A stretch of DNA of 64,000 nt from Periplaneta americana (lineage: Eukaryota > Arthropoda > Insecta > Blattodea > Blattidae). Made by a program: the position numbers and the translations under genes. Position 1 is the stretch's first letter. Each line of letters begins with the position of its first letter. Positions 44,717-56,559 of the stretch are shown in pieces. The stretch spans positions 80,477,455 to 80,541,454 of the forward strand of contig NC_091122.1 in NCBI RefSeq assembly GCF_040183065.1, written 5' to 3'. Under the pieces are notes generated by a model that did not search any database, was not told the origin of the DNA, and saw nothing but the letters and a program-made list of their open reading frames with translations.

Positions 44717-44975
44717 CCACACCTGTGGAGTAACGGTCAGCGCGTCTGGCCGCGAAACCAGGTGGCCCGGGTTCGATCCCCGGTCGGGGCAACTTACCTG
44801 GTTGAGGTTTTTTCCGGGGTTTTCCCTCAACCCAAGATGAGCAAATGCTGGATAACTTTCAGTGCTGGACCCCGGACTTATTTCACCGGCGTTATCACCT
44901 TCATCTCATTCAGACGCTAAATAACCTAAGCTGTTGATAAAGCGTCGTAAAATAACCTACTGAAATAAAATAATA
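44717..44975 (+). repeat. tRNA-derived SINE inside P4
   Basis: Box A is GAGTAACGGTCAGC-like and box B GGGTTCGATCCCCG (about 44769). The body has TTACCTGGTTGAGGTTTTTT, CCGGGGTTTTCCCTCAACCC and TCATCTCATTCAGACGCTAA and ends GCGTCGTAAAATAACC with an AATAAA-rich tail. Same family as the minus copy near 62505. Confidence 0.88.
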
Positions 44976-45814
44976 AATTATTCATTCCTTTTGTCGTCAA
45001 GCAAGCTGTAGCCGGCAGTCCTCCTCAGAAATCTCATTTCCGCAGTTTGCTTTGTTCAGTTTTATTATTTGCACACTTTGTATAATGGTTTAACACAATA
45101 TTCACAAACTTCATCACTGCTTTCGAAATTAAATCCCTCACTTTCTGACCACAGTTGCATTCATCTATGTCACTGTAAACAACATTGTTCTCCAAGCTCA
45201 GTTTTGATAGTTTAACAAGGATGTTTCTTTGCTGACCTACTTAAAAAAACTTGATGGCTAATTCTGGAGAGTTAATAATGTGCTGGAATATGGAGGCCAC
45301 GTGGAAAAAGATACAAGCAACCAAATCTGTTGGCACAGATAGCTCTCCCCTCTGTAAATGGTCAGAATATGTATCATTCACTTCAGTTCCCTTTTCCTCT
45401 CTCAGCAGATCTACACATAGCTCACAATTCAAAACCTTACAGACACTATGTGATACATAACCACATACGTACAACACCTCAGAGCTATTTGATATCTCAT
45501 AATTTTCTAAATAGCTACTTGACAAGATTGAGTAAAAATCATTAATTAATTCACTGTCTACACTATCATTCCAATCATATTTCATATTCTTAAAACTAAA
45601 GAAGCTTTTCCCCATCATTTTAAATATATGTTTTACCCTAATTTTCTTCTCAGATTCAAATATCTGCCTACATGATACATTATAATTACTGCCAGACATG
45701 ATGCGATATTTTCCAAACCGCATTTCTAAAAGATCAGTCTGTAATTTGTCAGTCAGTATTCAGCCCATTCAGAATTTCTCTTTGTCGAAATTTCCTCCAA
45801 CTTTAAAAAATGTC

Positions 45815-48800
45815 TCATCTGCGTTACATACCAAACACCGAAAATTGGCCATCTCGTTGATCTTGAAAATGCACTGTTGGATTTAATTCCCCCATTATGA
45901 ACATGCTATTGTTGCCGGTGATTTCAACACTAACCTTCTCTCTACTAATTCAGCAGATGGAATTAAGCTTAAATCAATGTTTAATTCCTGTAACATGACA
46001 ATACTACCCCTCCTACCAACACATCACACTGCTTCTACTGAGACGCTACTTGACCTAATTGTGACCACTCACCCCCAGAGAGTCCTAAGACACGGACAAC
46101 TACCAGTGCCCGGTATCTCAGCTCATGACTTAATTTACGTAGAATACTCGCTTCAGTGTCCTAAACGGATATCCAAGATAATATCTTACAGGAACATGAA
46201 TAACATTGACGAAACTAAACTTACAGCTGACGCTTTAGAAATGCCTTGGAATTATATTTGGAACTTACATACTGTTGACGAGAAAGTGGAGGCTTTCAAT
46301 GATATGATACTACGACTATACGACAAACACGCACCCGTAAAGACTAGACGAGTATCCAGACCTCCTGCCCCGTGGATGACAGACACAATAAGGGAACTAA
46401 TGGCGAGAAGGGATGCGGCTTTTCGTATTTATAAGCATCATTAAAACCGCTAATAACTGGCAGTGTTACAAAAGCTTGAGAAACAGAACGACGCAAATAA
46501 TACGTAATGCCAAAATCCAGCATAGCCACAGACTTATCGAACCTGACGCCACAGCAAAGAACTTATGGAAAAACTTACGAACAATGGGCCTAGGTAAACA
46601 AAAACCACAGACGAACTAAATGACCACTATACTTTGTCACCACCCATTTGTCCTGACAGAGTCACAAAACAACAAGTTATAGACGAACTCACATCCCGAC
46701 CTACGCCTATACGTGAGACATTTTTTCTGTGTGACGTATCTCCTACAGACATAATCAAATCTTTAAAACATATCAAAACAAAAGCACAAGGTACCGACAG
46801 TATTACCACAACAATGCTTAGTAAAATAATCGACATTATTCTTCCAACTCTTACACATATCTTCAACGCTTCTCTTATCACATCCTCCTACCCTGTGCAA
46901 TGGAAATATGCTCTTGTTCGACCCCTCCCTAAAGTCATCAGCCTACCACTCCTAGCGACTACAGACCAATAAGTATTCTTCCGACATTATCTAAAGTACT
47001 AGAACGTATAGTCCACAGGCAACTCACCGACTACCTGGACTCGTATGATCTCCTTGACCCACTCCAGTCCGGCTTCAGACCAAATCATAGCACCTCTACT
47101 GCCCTACTTAAGATCACTGAAGATGCTCGTGAAGCTATGGACAGACGCGAAGTGACCATACTATCACTACTGGACTTTTCTCGAGCATTTGAAACTATCG
47201 ACATTGATATTCTTATTGCAAAGCTGAAAATGTTGCATTTGTCAGACACGGCAATCATGTGGATGGAGTCTTACCTTCGCGATCGCCATCAATGTGTGTC
47301 TCACAATAATCGGTTTTCTTCTTGGCAAGACGTGAAGGCAGGAATCCCTCAAGGATCTGTACTAGGGCCTCTATTTTTCGCTATTTACATTAACGACATC
47401 TCTACTGCCCTTAAACATTGTCAGCATCATCTCTATGCAGATGATCTTCAGATATATATATATTCACGACCAAACTCACTTAATGATAGCCTATCAAAAT
47501 TAAATCATGATCTTATGTTAATCAGCAGCTGGGCTAGAAAATGCGGGCTAAACCTTAATCCCGGGAAAACGCAAGTAATTCTACTAGGACATCAAAGATT
47601 ACTATCTTCCATCAGCATTAATACAATTTTGCCAGTGACTTTAAATAATACTATAATACCATTCAGTACTACAGTTACAAACTTAGGTTTCCATTTCGAC
47701 TCGAATCTCAGCTGGAATGCACAGGTAAAATATGTCTGTAAGAAAACTTTCTCAATCTTGCATTCACTGAAAAGACTGAAAAATTTCTTTCCTTCTAAAC
47801 TGAAACAGATCGTGATACAGACCCTGATGATGCCTTACTTTGACTATTGCGACGTTTTGTATAGTGATCTTAGTGTTGAATTGTCATTGAGGCTTCAGCG
47901 TGTTCATAATGCTTGTGTTCGTTTCATTTTTAACAGCCGTCGCTATGATCATGTCTCCGAGTATTTCTTTCAATTATCTTGGCTTCGTTAATGGGAGAGA
48001 CGTTCAGTTCATTCACTCTGTTTGCTGTATCAGATTTTAAATAATTCCACACCTATTTACCTAGTTCCTTGCTTCACACTTTTAGCATCCCACCACAACC
48101 ATGATACACATTCACAGCATAACCATGTTCTATCAATTCCATTCCATCAAACATCTCTCTACTCTGCTTCCTTCACAATACACACAGCTCGTTCCTGGAA
48201 TTCCTTGTCACAGGAAATCAGGAGCAGTCGGATTCTAAAATCTTTTAAGTACACACTACTTAGAAATGTTTTTAATGACCAGAACTAGACTCTTGTGGAA
48301 GTTTCTAAGTATTAGTCTTAAATGACCAAGTTGTTATTTTTTTCTCCTCTCTCTTCTTCTTCTTTTTTTTCTCTTTTCTTTTTTTTTTTTTTATTATCTT
48401 GATATATTTCTTAATCATTTGTGTTTGTATGCCATTTAGTACGAATTTGCTAATCAACATTTTATGTCTTGTAACTCACATGTATTCTCCTATTAGTATA
48501 TTAACTGTATAATATATTCTCAAGTGAATTAATCGTCGTATTTATCTCGGGCATTTTAGGTCTTATAAATTTTGTGAGAGAGAGAGAGAGAGAGAGAGTG
48601 AGTGAGTGAGTGAGTGAGTGAGTGAGAGAGAGAGAGAGAGAGAGAGTGTGTGTGTGTGTGTGTGTGTGTGCGTGTGCGCGTGCGTGTGTGTTTTTTTTTT
48701 TTTCCCTTATGTTATGTAACTGATTTTGATTATGTGTAATTTTCTACTTTATTTTATATATTACATAACCGATCTTGACTATTTGTAATTTTATATTATG

Positions 48801-48990
48801 TAACTGATCTTTCCTATTGTAATTTTCTACTATATTTTATGTAATTTCTAAGGTATTTTCTTTTGTGTTGTTTTGTAATCAAATTTTGTATTTCATGCAT
48901 ATTATTGAAACCTGGTTGAGTGGAAGAGAAGGCCTCATGGCCTTAACTCTGCCAGGCAAAATAAACCTACTACTACTACGCCTGGCAGAA
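45815..48990 (+). mobile_element. Jockey/CR1-like LINE inserted in P4
   Basis: From about 45815 the frame reads KIGHLVDLENALLDLIP and AIVAGDFNTNLLSTNSADG, the endonuclease (Asp and Asn of DFN), then TLLDLIVTTHPQRV and DLIYVEYSLQCP. The linker contains PAPWMTDTIRELMARRDAAF. The RT core includes SLLDFSRAFETIDIDILIAK (first Asp region), AGIPQGSVLGPLFFAIYIND and LYADDLQIYIYSRP, with the frame open 47137-47991. A C-terminal piece (NNSTPIYLVPCF, 48022-48288) follows. The 3' UTR ends GAGAAGGCCTCATGGCCTTA, ACTCTGCCAGG, AATAAA and a short TAC repeat. Frame breaks occur near 46440, 46620 and 46970. The 5' end is truncated. Confidence 0.86.
48573..48702. repeat. Compound (GA)n-(GTGA)n-(GT)n microsatellite
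   Basis: GA, then GTGA, GA and GT/GCGT runs, followed by poly-T, lie in the 3' UTR of the LINE. Confidence 0.92.
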
Positions 48991-51900
48991 CATACTCAAT
49001 TGACAGCCTGTTTAGTGCATAGTGTACAATCAAAACAAGAACTTTTGTGTATCTTTCCAAAGCCTCGAAAGTATCTTTAGATAATCCTGCATGGTTATTT
49101 AAGTCTTTCCACTTTCTTAACCACAGCAAAAAATGATTGCGGTACTTCACTGTACTATCATTTACATTACATATAGAAGACATCCAAATATTGCGCTTAA
49201 AAATTCCTTTGATAGTACATTTTATGTTCACAATATCCCACTATCTTTTAACAATATTTAAAAACATAACTGTTTCCTTATATTCTGGCACAGTTTTGAG
49301 AGCAGCTATAGTTATTTCATGAAAAGCACTATCTACAAAACTCACATTTTATCTTTCAAATGTTGTTGGATACAATGCTTTAACATTGAGCTTGTATACC
49401 TTTTTAATGACACTGGCCATTTCGTTTTTATGAAATGACCTTAGATGTTCAAAAGATGCTTTTCTGATAATACCGTCACTATTAAAGTCTGGATACACAA
49501 AAGATTTTAGTTGATCTTTCAAATTTAGCCAGTTGTTCCTGATATTTTTAAAAACATGAACAAAATCATAAGTTAGAAAAATGGGAAAATTTAAAAACTT
49601 CGCATTTTTCATGCTTTCCATGTTAGAGAGAAAACTGAACATATTTTGATTAACTCTATTATTGTCAGTTACAATAGCGAGAACAGTAAAGCCAGTTTGT
49701 TGTACAAAATCAACTACCTCAAGTGTAACCTCCTTTAATTGCTTCCTGTCATTCTTTTCACTGACAGCAACTTTACCATGTGCTTGAAGTGTCCAAAGCA
49801 AAAACTAATCATGAAACTTTGCACACTTCTTGCTAATTCTTTTACATTATTTTCAGCAATGCCCTTAAACTCAAACCACTCTTCACATAGGCTATATCTC
49901 ATCTATCATCAAAGATACATATTTCTATCTCTCAGAAAGACCCAGAGAAACTTGTTGCAGATAATGTGCAGAGTTTGCTGAAACGTTCATACGAGAAGAA
50001 ATTTGTTGCACATATATTTTGTGTGGTAGTATTAGGTAATCTCTCAATAAATTATACCATGTGAGGGAAAGAGAAAACATCACAAAAGAAAAAATCCAAG
50101 TAACAGACGAATATTGTTTCTTGGTACCTGACATCAGTTTCACTTGGTCACTCATAGGTTGCAGTGTTGTCTTATTAGGAAAATCCTCAAGCTCGGCTAA
50201 TTCCACTGCTTTGCTTAAAGTGCAGTTTGCTTTTTTTTAAATAATTATCTATTGTCTGTACTTCTACAAAGTGTATACTAAGGTTATAATACTTCAAAAG
50301 TAACCTGCCTAGTCGTGTCCATTTACTTAGTATAAGAGCCCCTGGCAATATATCCTTTAAGTCATTTACTGGAACTTCATTATCTTTTAAAAATACCCTC
50401 AAATTCAAATTCTTATCTGTCATAATACTGTATACAAAACTAAGCTCGGAAGTGTCGTTCTTACATATGTCAATGTTCAATATGTAGAAACCATACACAC
50501 TGATCACCTTGTGTTGCCACTTACAAAGTTTTAACTTTTCAGTGAAATGGCTAACAAACGCACTGAAATCACCTACTATATCTTCTTTCTTCGATTCCAT
50601 CACTTTTTGTTCATTTCTTTTTCTAATATCTTCTCTCCGGGAATCAGGATCTCATCGTTCACTTGGTGTGCTACCACTCAAGTATGATGACAAATTCGGA
50701 AACTTGCAGGGCACCACATCGTCTGTTAATTTAGAGAATCTCAGTAATATTTTGTAATTGTGCCGTCTTCTTTTCTCCAGTTTTGAAATAGAATTATGTC
50801 TTTTTCATCGAAGCGATTGGCACAAACAGCTGATGATGACGTTGGTTGCCAATCTTTTTGTGTGGTAGCACGAAGCCAAGCTTGTTTTCGTCTCTCTTCT
50901 TTGGGGAAGAAAACATAGAAACAGTGCCATTTAATCTGACACTGGTGTCATAATTCGACTTGCACCCAGGAACACAACACTTTCTAGGCATCTGAAATTG
51001 ATAAAAATATACAGCAAGTTACAAAAGGAACAAAAATCGTATCAGCTGTAATTTTCAGTGAAGATTATATATTATTATTAGATCGAGAATACGTACTGTT
51101 ACAGATTTCTGAAAGTTCGATAACAAGTGTAAGTTATCACATTACAGAAGTATTAAGCAACCGCAAATTTATACCATGTCTTCTTGATCAGTGCTGTTAA
51201 ATTATGTAATTCGCAACGATAGACCAATGCGTGTTTACACTTCCATCAGCCTTTGCATAGCATTGCCAAATTTATCAACATCTATAATTTAAGATGACGG
51301 TGTCCAATCACAAATAGTTCTTGATTATCATTACACATGTCCATAGCTGAATTTAATTGTTCAAAATACTCATCTTTTATTTGAATTTTAGAATCATTTG
51401 TTGGAGCATATGTTCGTATAATTACCAAATGTGTTCCAAAAATATTAACTACTAATTTTATTATCTGTTCAATTATTTCTTCCCAACTTTTGATGAAAGT
51501 CCTCCATTTATTTTTAATTAGCAATGATACTCCTGCCTGAGCTCTAACTTATTTATTTACTCCACTGCATATATGTTCATAGTTTCCCAAATTTTCATAT
51601 CCTTTACCATTCCTTTTAGTTTCTGTTAAGACCACTAAGGTAACTGCACCTAAAGCTGACACTAACCCAAAGCCTGACACTTTCATTTTCAATGTGTCAT
51701 AATAAGATTACATGTAGTCAGAAACAGAATTTCTGAACATGTTTCAATGCCCTGTTATCTTGGCAACATTGCACAGTATTCTTCTCGCAATACACCTGAA
51801 TTTAGCAAGATGGATGCTGCAAACAGTAGACTGTTGTAACATTTTGCATGGAATACCCCTTTATTGTTAAGCATGTCAATTTTATGTGGAATTTTAAGTT

Positions 51901-52396
51901 GTTATTAACATTGAATATGTAAAATTGTATGCATAAGACAGTAAGAACATAATTTGTTTGTAAATGAAGTTAGAATAACCTGCCACAGGGGTGTCAGCCA
52001 TTGATACTCTTACTTTCACAGATGTTCCAATGTCTGACACAATGTGTCAGCTTTTGGTAAAATGAAGAAATTCACATTTAAATTAGTTTTTTTGTTTATA
52101 TTATTCCAGAAACGTTACAAGAACCTGGTATTTAAATCTATTGTCAATAGGAAGTTCTATACCAAAAGCTGACAGGGGGTGTCAACTACAAGAGCAGTTT
52201 CAAAACTTCTGTTCCTAAGGCTGACAGAATTTTTTGTCCCCCAAGTAACCATTTTAAATAGTCTATTTCAACTAATTCTTTTCTTGTATTGCTCTCTCTG
52301 AAGTCCATAAACTCTTATCATATTAATTTAATACTTTTCCTTAATGATGTTTTTATCTGTACTGGTGTTTGATATTAAAATTTTAATAATTCTGGT

Positions 52397-52750
52397 AATA
52401 TTATGACAGTGAAGAGAAGCGAATAGAAGCATTTGAAATGTGGATTGGAGAAGAATGGAGAGAGTGAAATGGACAGACAGAATAAGAAATGAAGCTGTGT
52501 TGGAAAGAGTGGGTGAAGAAAGAATGATGCTGAAACTGATCAGGAAGAGGAAAAGGAATTGGTTGGGTCACTAGCTGAGAAGAAATTGCCTATTGAAGGA
52601 TGCACTGGAAAGAGGATATCAGATGAAGGACGACATTAAGATGTATGGATCATATGCGGAGACAAAGAGGAAAGATTGGAGAAAGGTGGTTTTGCAATGA
52701 AAGACCTACCCTTGAGCAAAACACTGAATGAATGAATGAATGAATGAATG
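52397..52750 (+). mobile_element. LINE 3' fragment with (TGAA)n tail inside element B
   Basis: AATTCTGGT flanks it at 52388-52396 and 52751-52759. It encodes KRIEAFEMWI, RMERVKWTDRIRNEAVLERV and MLKLIRKRKRNWLGH, then RRNCLLKDALERGYQMKDDI, a LINE C-terminal region, then (TGAA)n. Family differs from the other LINEs here. Confidence 0.85.
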
Positions 52751-52949
52751 AATTCTGGTTTTAATTAATTTTGTTTCTGTCACAGAAATATTTTTGTCAC
52801 TGTGAAGTTCCTTGCTAGTAAAAAGTAATATTTTTTCGTTATTCATTATAAAAAATCTCTATTTTCACTGAAATCACTTCGTTTTATTATGGTAATTGCA
52901 AGGAATGTTTAATTAGAATACTTTGTTTTCCTTATAGGTTCCTAATTTA

Positions 52950-53806
52950 GCAAAGGGATGATTATGTCTCCACCATGTACTTCAAGGAAAAGATAGATAG
53001 TAATTATTGAAGATGAAGCTATAAGAATTGCAGGTGTTTCATGCCAGGACAGAGATGATAATGGCAGTCCTACCCGAGGTCCATGTAATACTTCAGATAA
53101 TCTGAATGAGCATTCAGGACACACTTCTGAAGTCCTATCCCAGGCTCAAATAATGCTTCATATGACCATTCAGAATACAAAGTCCAAGAAGGAAATACAG
53201 TAATTAGTTGTTGTCAAATGATTCCTTCTCCCTGGAGGAGAGGGGGGGGGGGGAGGAATTTTTGCCTCGGAGAACAAACACACCTAACAAAAGAATTAAG
53301 AGATGGTTCTATCAGTTGCGACATCTTATGAGTGGAAAAAATATAATGCAAAGAGTACAGAAGAAAAGGATCATATAGAAAAAGAAAAGGAAGAAAGACG
53401 AAAGAAAACAGAAGAAAACAAGGAGGCAAAGGAACAGAAAAAGGTGCTACCAAATGAAAGAGGAAAGAGATGCCTTCTGAAGAATCATCTGAATCTTCTA
53501 TTAATGTGTTGCTAGAATCCACAGGAGAAGGAGATGACAGGGGTGTAGAGAAGTCGGCTAGCTTTTGTAACATTGCTTCAATGAATGTTAAAGTAAATGA
53601 TTTTGTATTTGTACAATATGAAGAAGAATTTTTCCCGGGCCTTGTTTTAAACAGAAACGAAAGTACAGCTTATGTTAAAGTAATGTTAATGAATGGCAAT
53701 GGAGGAAAATGGCGACGAACAGGAACAATCTGTGGTATAACTCAAAGGTTGTCCTCGAGAAAATCAGTCCTTCAAAATACGACAATAAGAAGGAAATATA
53801 TCAAGT
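52950..53806 (+). pseudogene. Element B transposase remnant (basic linker and C-terminal domain)
   Basis: The frame around 52960-53200 (SPPCTSRKR, VIIEDEAIRIAGVSCQDRDD) leads, after stops and a G-run (53241-53254), to WKKYNAKSTEEKDHIEKEKE and a Lys/Glu-rich stretch. After a frame change come ESSESSINVLLES, then NVKVNDFVFVQYEEEFFPGL, VLNRNESTAYVKVMLMNGN and, in the third frame, WYNSKVVLEKISPSKYDNKK, stopping near 53806. The 'GDFV-V-Y----FPG' module with following W is the C-terminal end of the same transposase class as elements A and C (recalled). The catalytic middle is missing. Confidence 0.6.
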
Positions 53807-54872
53807 AAAATAAATTGAAAAACACCGTGTCACATTGACTTAAATTGACCTCAAAGTCTGATAATTTTGTAAGAACAATATTATGAATTTTGGACATTGT
53901 ATGATATATTTCAAAGACAAGTTTCCCTGCACTGTTTAATATAAATGTTTTATTTTTCAGTGATAAGTTAATCTAACTCATATAAAAAAAAGTTTTATAA
54001 GTGTCAACTTTTGGAGCACATAATGTCAGCCTTTGGGACAAAGCTATTTTTGATGTATCAGCTATTGGTGCAAGTAACATGTTTATTTGAAAAAAAAAAA
54101 TAAAAAAAAAATATTTGCTCTTCATATAGCTTCTGTTTTTGTGATTCTCCAATTCACAGAAATAAGTACCTTGTCTCTGATACCTGTACCAACTCGTATA
54201 AATAATTAACTTGCCTGTAATGAAGTAAAATTCATAATTTGCTTCTTGAAGTGTCAGCCTTTGGTACAATTACCTTATATCAAAATCTTTTTTCAGAAAT
54301 TTCCTTCTTAATTTCTTCTATATTAATGATGGTACAATGTCAATACAATGCACATCAGTATTTTAATACACTACTTGAGAACTTGACTTACAATTCACAC
54401 TTTTGTTATGGAATGTTTATGTATTTTGATTTTTGACACTTTGTTAAGAATTTCACTTACTTTAACTTTATGGGCATTAGATTTTCTTATACAAAGCATA
54501 CTCTTCAGAAGATTTTACAGTATCTAGATACTTCGACATTTTGCTACTTGTAATCAGTCATTAAATTTCACTACAACTAATGGTTGGTATATTGTATTGA
54601 ATATCATGAATTGCTCTTATTGATGCCAAACTCAGTCCACTTCTGTCTTCAGTCCAATGAGCATTTATTAAGGAGAATACCCTCTCTACATTAGCATTAT
54701 GCAAGGGGAGAGAAAAGTAAAACTGGACAATTTTTAAGAGCTCAGAATACTGTTCTTCTGAGACACAACTTTTGGAGAACATGTCCACTTCTTAGTACGT
54801 AATGAACTGGTAAATTCTGTATTTGTTTCTCTTTCGCTGGCAAAAGATTTTAATTTTAATCAAACAGACTAC

Positions 54873-54917
54873 ATTCATTCATTCATTCATTCATTCATTC
54901 ATTCATTCATTCATTCA
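54873..54917. repeat. (ATTC)n microsatellite
   Basis: About 11 tetranucleotide units. Confidence 0.95.
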
Positions 54918-55164
54918 ATTTGCAAGTACTCTTCTCACTCAACAATTTAAACTTTTTTTCAATATCAGCCCATTCAACTGGCTTCTGCAAAAGTATCCAC
55001 TCAAAATGGTTGAGTTCAGTGAGAGGCTCATTCCATTTCGATAGATATACAATGACAGAATCATAGAAAGACATGCATTCATTATGAAATTTTACATAGG
55101 TCTACTTTGATTCTGGAAATCTATCAATAAATCTGTAACCTTAGTATTAACAAAACAAGCATTC

Positions 55165-55168
55165 TTTT

Positions 55169-55220
<52 letters not shown>

Positions 55221-55222
55221 TC
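55165..55222. repeat. (CTTT)n microsatellite
   Basis: About 14 tetranucleotide units. Confidence 0.95.
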
Positions 55223-56559
55223 AATTACATCCACAGTATTACCTCAACCTCATTTACTGAAATCTCTTTCATCTCAATTCTTACAATGGACTTTTGAAAC
55301 AAGCTAATCTGTGCCATAATAAACCAGAAATAAGCCTACCCAACTTCAGTAGAAAAAAAGGACTTAAACAGAATAGAACATTTTGTTTTGTGACATGAAA
55401 TATGACTTTAATGGCTAAAACATATTATTGTAAAAATCTTTCAATTGCTGAGAAGAGACTTAGCCATAGCTAGTTTTCACATGATTTAGAAGATCTTCAT
55501 ATTATGTTACGTTTACAAATTCACAATATTCCATAAGTGATGCCACTCTGACAGTATATATTGAAAAGTAATTATACACTTTCACAATAATTATAGTCTG
55601 AACATCTATAAAGAGACTGTTAGCACCAACTTGCAAAGAATTGTGCAAAATATGGGCTGGGCAACCAACCTCTAGAATTGATCTACCCAGTTTACATTTC
55701 AGTTTGTTAAAAACATTATTTTTACCTCTTCTATCTAGATCCCCAAAATTTGTATTAGTGTTGTCCCCTCCAAAGGAAGATATTTTACCTTTAATGTTGT
55801 TCTGCTTTTTAATATTGTGAATAACACCAGAGACTGTATCAGAATTTTCATTTTGACATTCGACTATGTTTACCATTTTTGATTGAATGCCCTCAATTTT
55901 ATAAAAGAAACTGCATTATCCTAGGAAATACGATATTTGTGATTACTTGCATCTGTACTGAAGCCCACAAAGTCTGATTCTGAAAGATTCTCTTTCGGTT
56001 CTGCCTGTATAAGAGGAGAAATTACATTATTTACAATAGCTTCTGTTTTGAATTTTGCACTAGAAAATGTTTTAGCTATCTTTGAATCATTGAACATTTC
56101 TGAAAACAACTTCCATATACATGTGGTGGAGTTGTAAGAATGGTGGTGTCTGAGTGGAAAGCAAACATTGCATCTGCAGCAGCTATGTTCCTTTCTTCGC
56201 ACTTACTGGTGGTAAAATAAGTAGTTAGTTGCTTACTGGAGGATGCTGACTTTGAGACATCTCTGTGCTTAGCTGTAACAATATGATCTTTGATTTCACT
56301 TTTCCCTCCATGTGCAATTGAAAAGTAGCAACTGTGAACAAATATAGTTTTCTTTTAGAACGCTGCACTTGTGATATTTTTAAAAGAATAGAAATCTGTT
56401 CTTTTTGTAACATTAAAAATAATTTCAGTTAAACCTACCTGCAGAATTTACATGCTGCTTCATTCTCATTGCAACCTCTCTTCATTACAGGGAATTCTGC
56501 TGAATACTCGTCTTTAAATTTAGTTTTACACTTTGATGGCATAGTCACAGTATTAAATA

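Larger units (their letters stand above)
45005..50994 (-). pseudogene. P4 transposase: THAP, RNase H-like core and C-terminus, frameshifted
   Basis: ATG at 50989-50991 begins MPRKCCVPGCKSNY, a THAP start. After a frameshift the second zinc pair reads SAVCANRFDEKDI, with Arg in place of the last His ligand. Then follow SWIFSFVMFSLSLTWYNLL-like sequence (50110), LPHKIYVQQISSRMNVSANS, VSLMIDEI (first acidic centre, 49905), AIVTDNNRVNQNMFSFLSNM (second, 49680), FVHVFKNIRNNWLNLKDQLK (49555) and WMSSICNVNDSTVKYRNHFL (49175). A LINE interrupts after LNRLSIEYVL. Beyond it are ILTDKLQTDLLEMRFGKYRI, SNYNVSCRQIFESEKKI, EVLYVCGYVSHSVCKVL and a C-terminus near 45005. The set is almost complete but broken in many places. 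Confidence 0.85.
44216..51302 (-). mobile_element. P4: nearly full-length P-superfamily transposon holding a 3-kb LINE and a SINE
   Basis: The ends are ACCACCATCTTAAATT (44216) and, reversed, CACCGTCATCTTAAATT (from 51302). Flanking octamers are TCCAATCC (44208-44215) and TCCAATCA (51303-51310), an 8-bp duplication with one change. The host LINE frame rejoins across it. Removing a LINE of about 3.17 kb and a SINE of about 0.27 kb leaves roughly 3.6 kb, a normal length for an autonomous P-type element. It carries THAP, catalytic and C-terminal regions in the expected order on the minus strand. Confidence 0.87.
51638..54275 (+). mobile_element. Element B: TIR transposon with iterated TGTCAGCYTTTGG motif
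   Basis: The left end AGGTAACTGCACCTAAAGCT (51638) and the reversed right end AGGTAATTGTACCAAAGGCT (from 54275) match over about 27 bp. The host LINE frame rejoins if a TA target is assumed (51636-51637 and 54276-54277). The motif occurs near 51651, 51667, 51988, 52036, 52048, 52161, 52208 at the left and 54001, 54023, 54252 at the right, in both orientations. Coding sense is plus. A LINE 3' end sits inside. Confidence 0.78.
43130..54430 (-). pseudogene. Old RTE-type LINE, cut into three by P4 and element B
   Basis: The minus-strand order is: EIKKEISEKRFDI (about 54310-54278); element B; VVLTETKRNGKGYENLGNY, KNKWRTFIKSWEEIIEQII, THLVIIRTYAPTND, NDNQELFVIG (51635-51303); P4; then DLNVRTGRRNGDCTVGPFG and SIIDYVTARRKRVS, all AP-endonuclease. 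Next comes the linker GEAKDIIRRKKEAYKIWLE (43620) and the RT start VRDALLHVKNGKAAGPGGVT (about 43320-43260), ending near 43130. Both joints are in frame when the inserts are removed: FDI|VVLTETK and LFVIG|DLNVRTG. This fixes the insertion points. The rest of the RT and the 3' end are missing. Confidence 0.85.
54541..56545 (-). pseudogene. hAT transposase remnant of the 'TDASNH' type
   Basis: ATG near 56541 begins MPSKCKTKFKDEYSAEFPVM and NENEAACKFCR, then a donor (CAG|GTAGG). Downstream: YNSTTCIWKLFSEMFNDSKI, AKFKTEAIVNNVISP and VGFSTDASNHK (catalytic Asp, 55945), then SSFGGDNTNTNFGDLDRRGK (second Asp), CKLGRSILEVGCPAHILHNS and YNYFSIYTVRVASLMEYCEF (to 55502). The C-terminal dimerisation piece LLKIVQFYFSLPLHNANVER then VFSLINAHW lies at 54720-54640. 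Two microsatellites, (CATT)n at 54873-54917 and (CTTT)n at 55165-55222, interrupt it. The frame is broken several times. Confidence 0.85.

Noticed and set aside
45724..45890. Exact 5' junction and target duplication of the LINE in P4
   Set aside because: P4 sequence on both sides overlaps at a similar place (IEYVL and ILTDKLQTD), but flanking strings match only partly, so I could not define a duplication.
47137..47991. Active LINE reverse transcriptase
   Set aside because: This single frame is intact, but the neighbouring frames needed for the full ORF2 are broken and the 5' end is missing.
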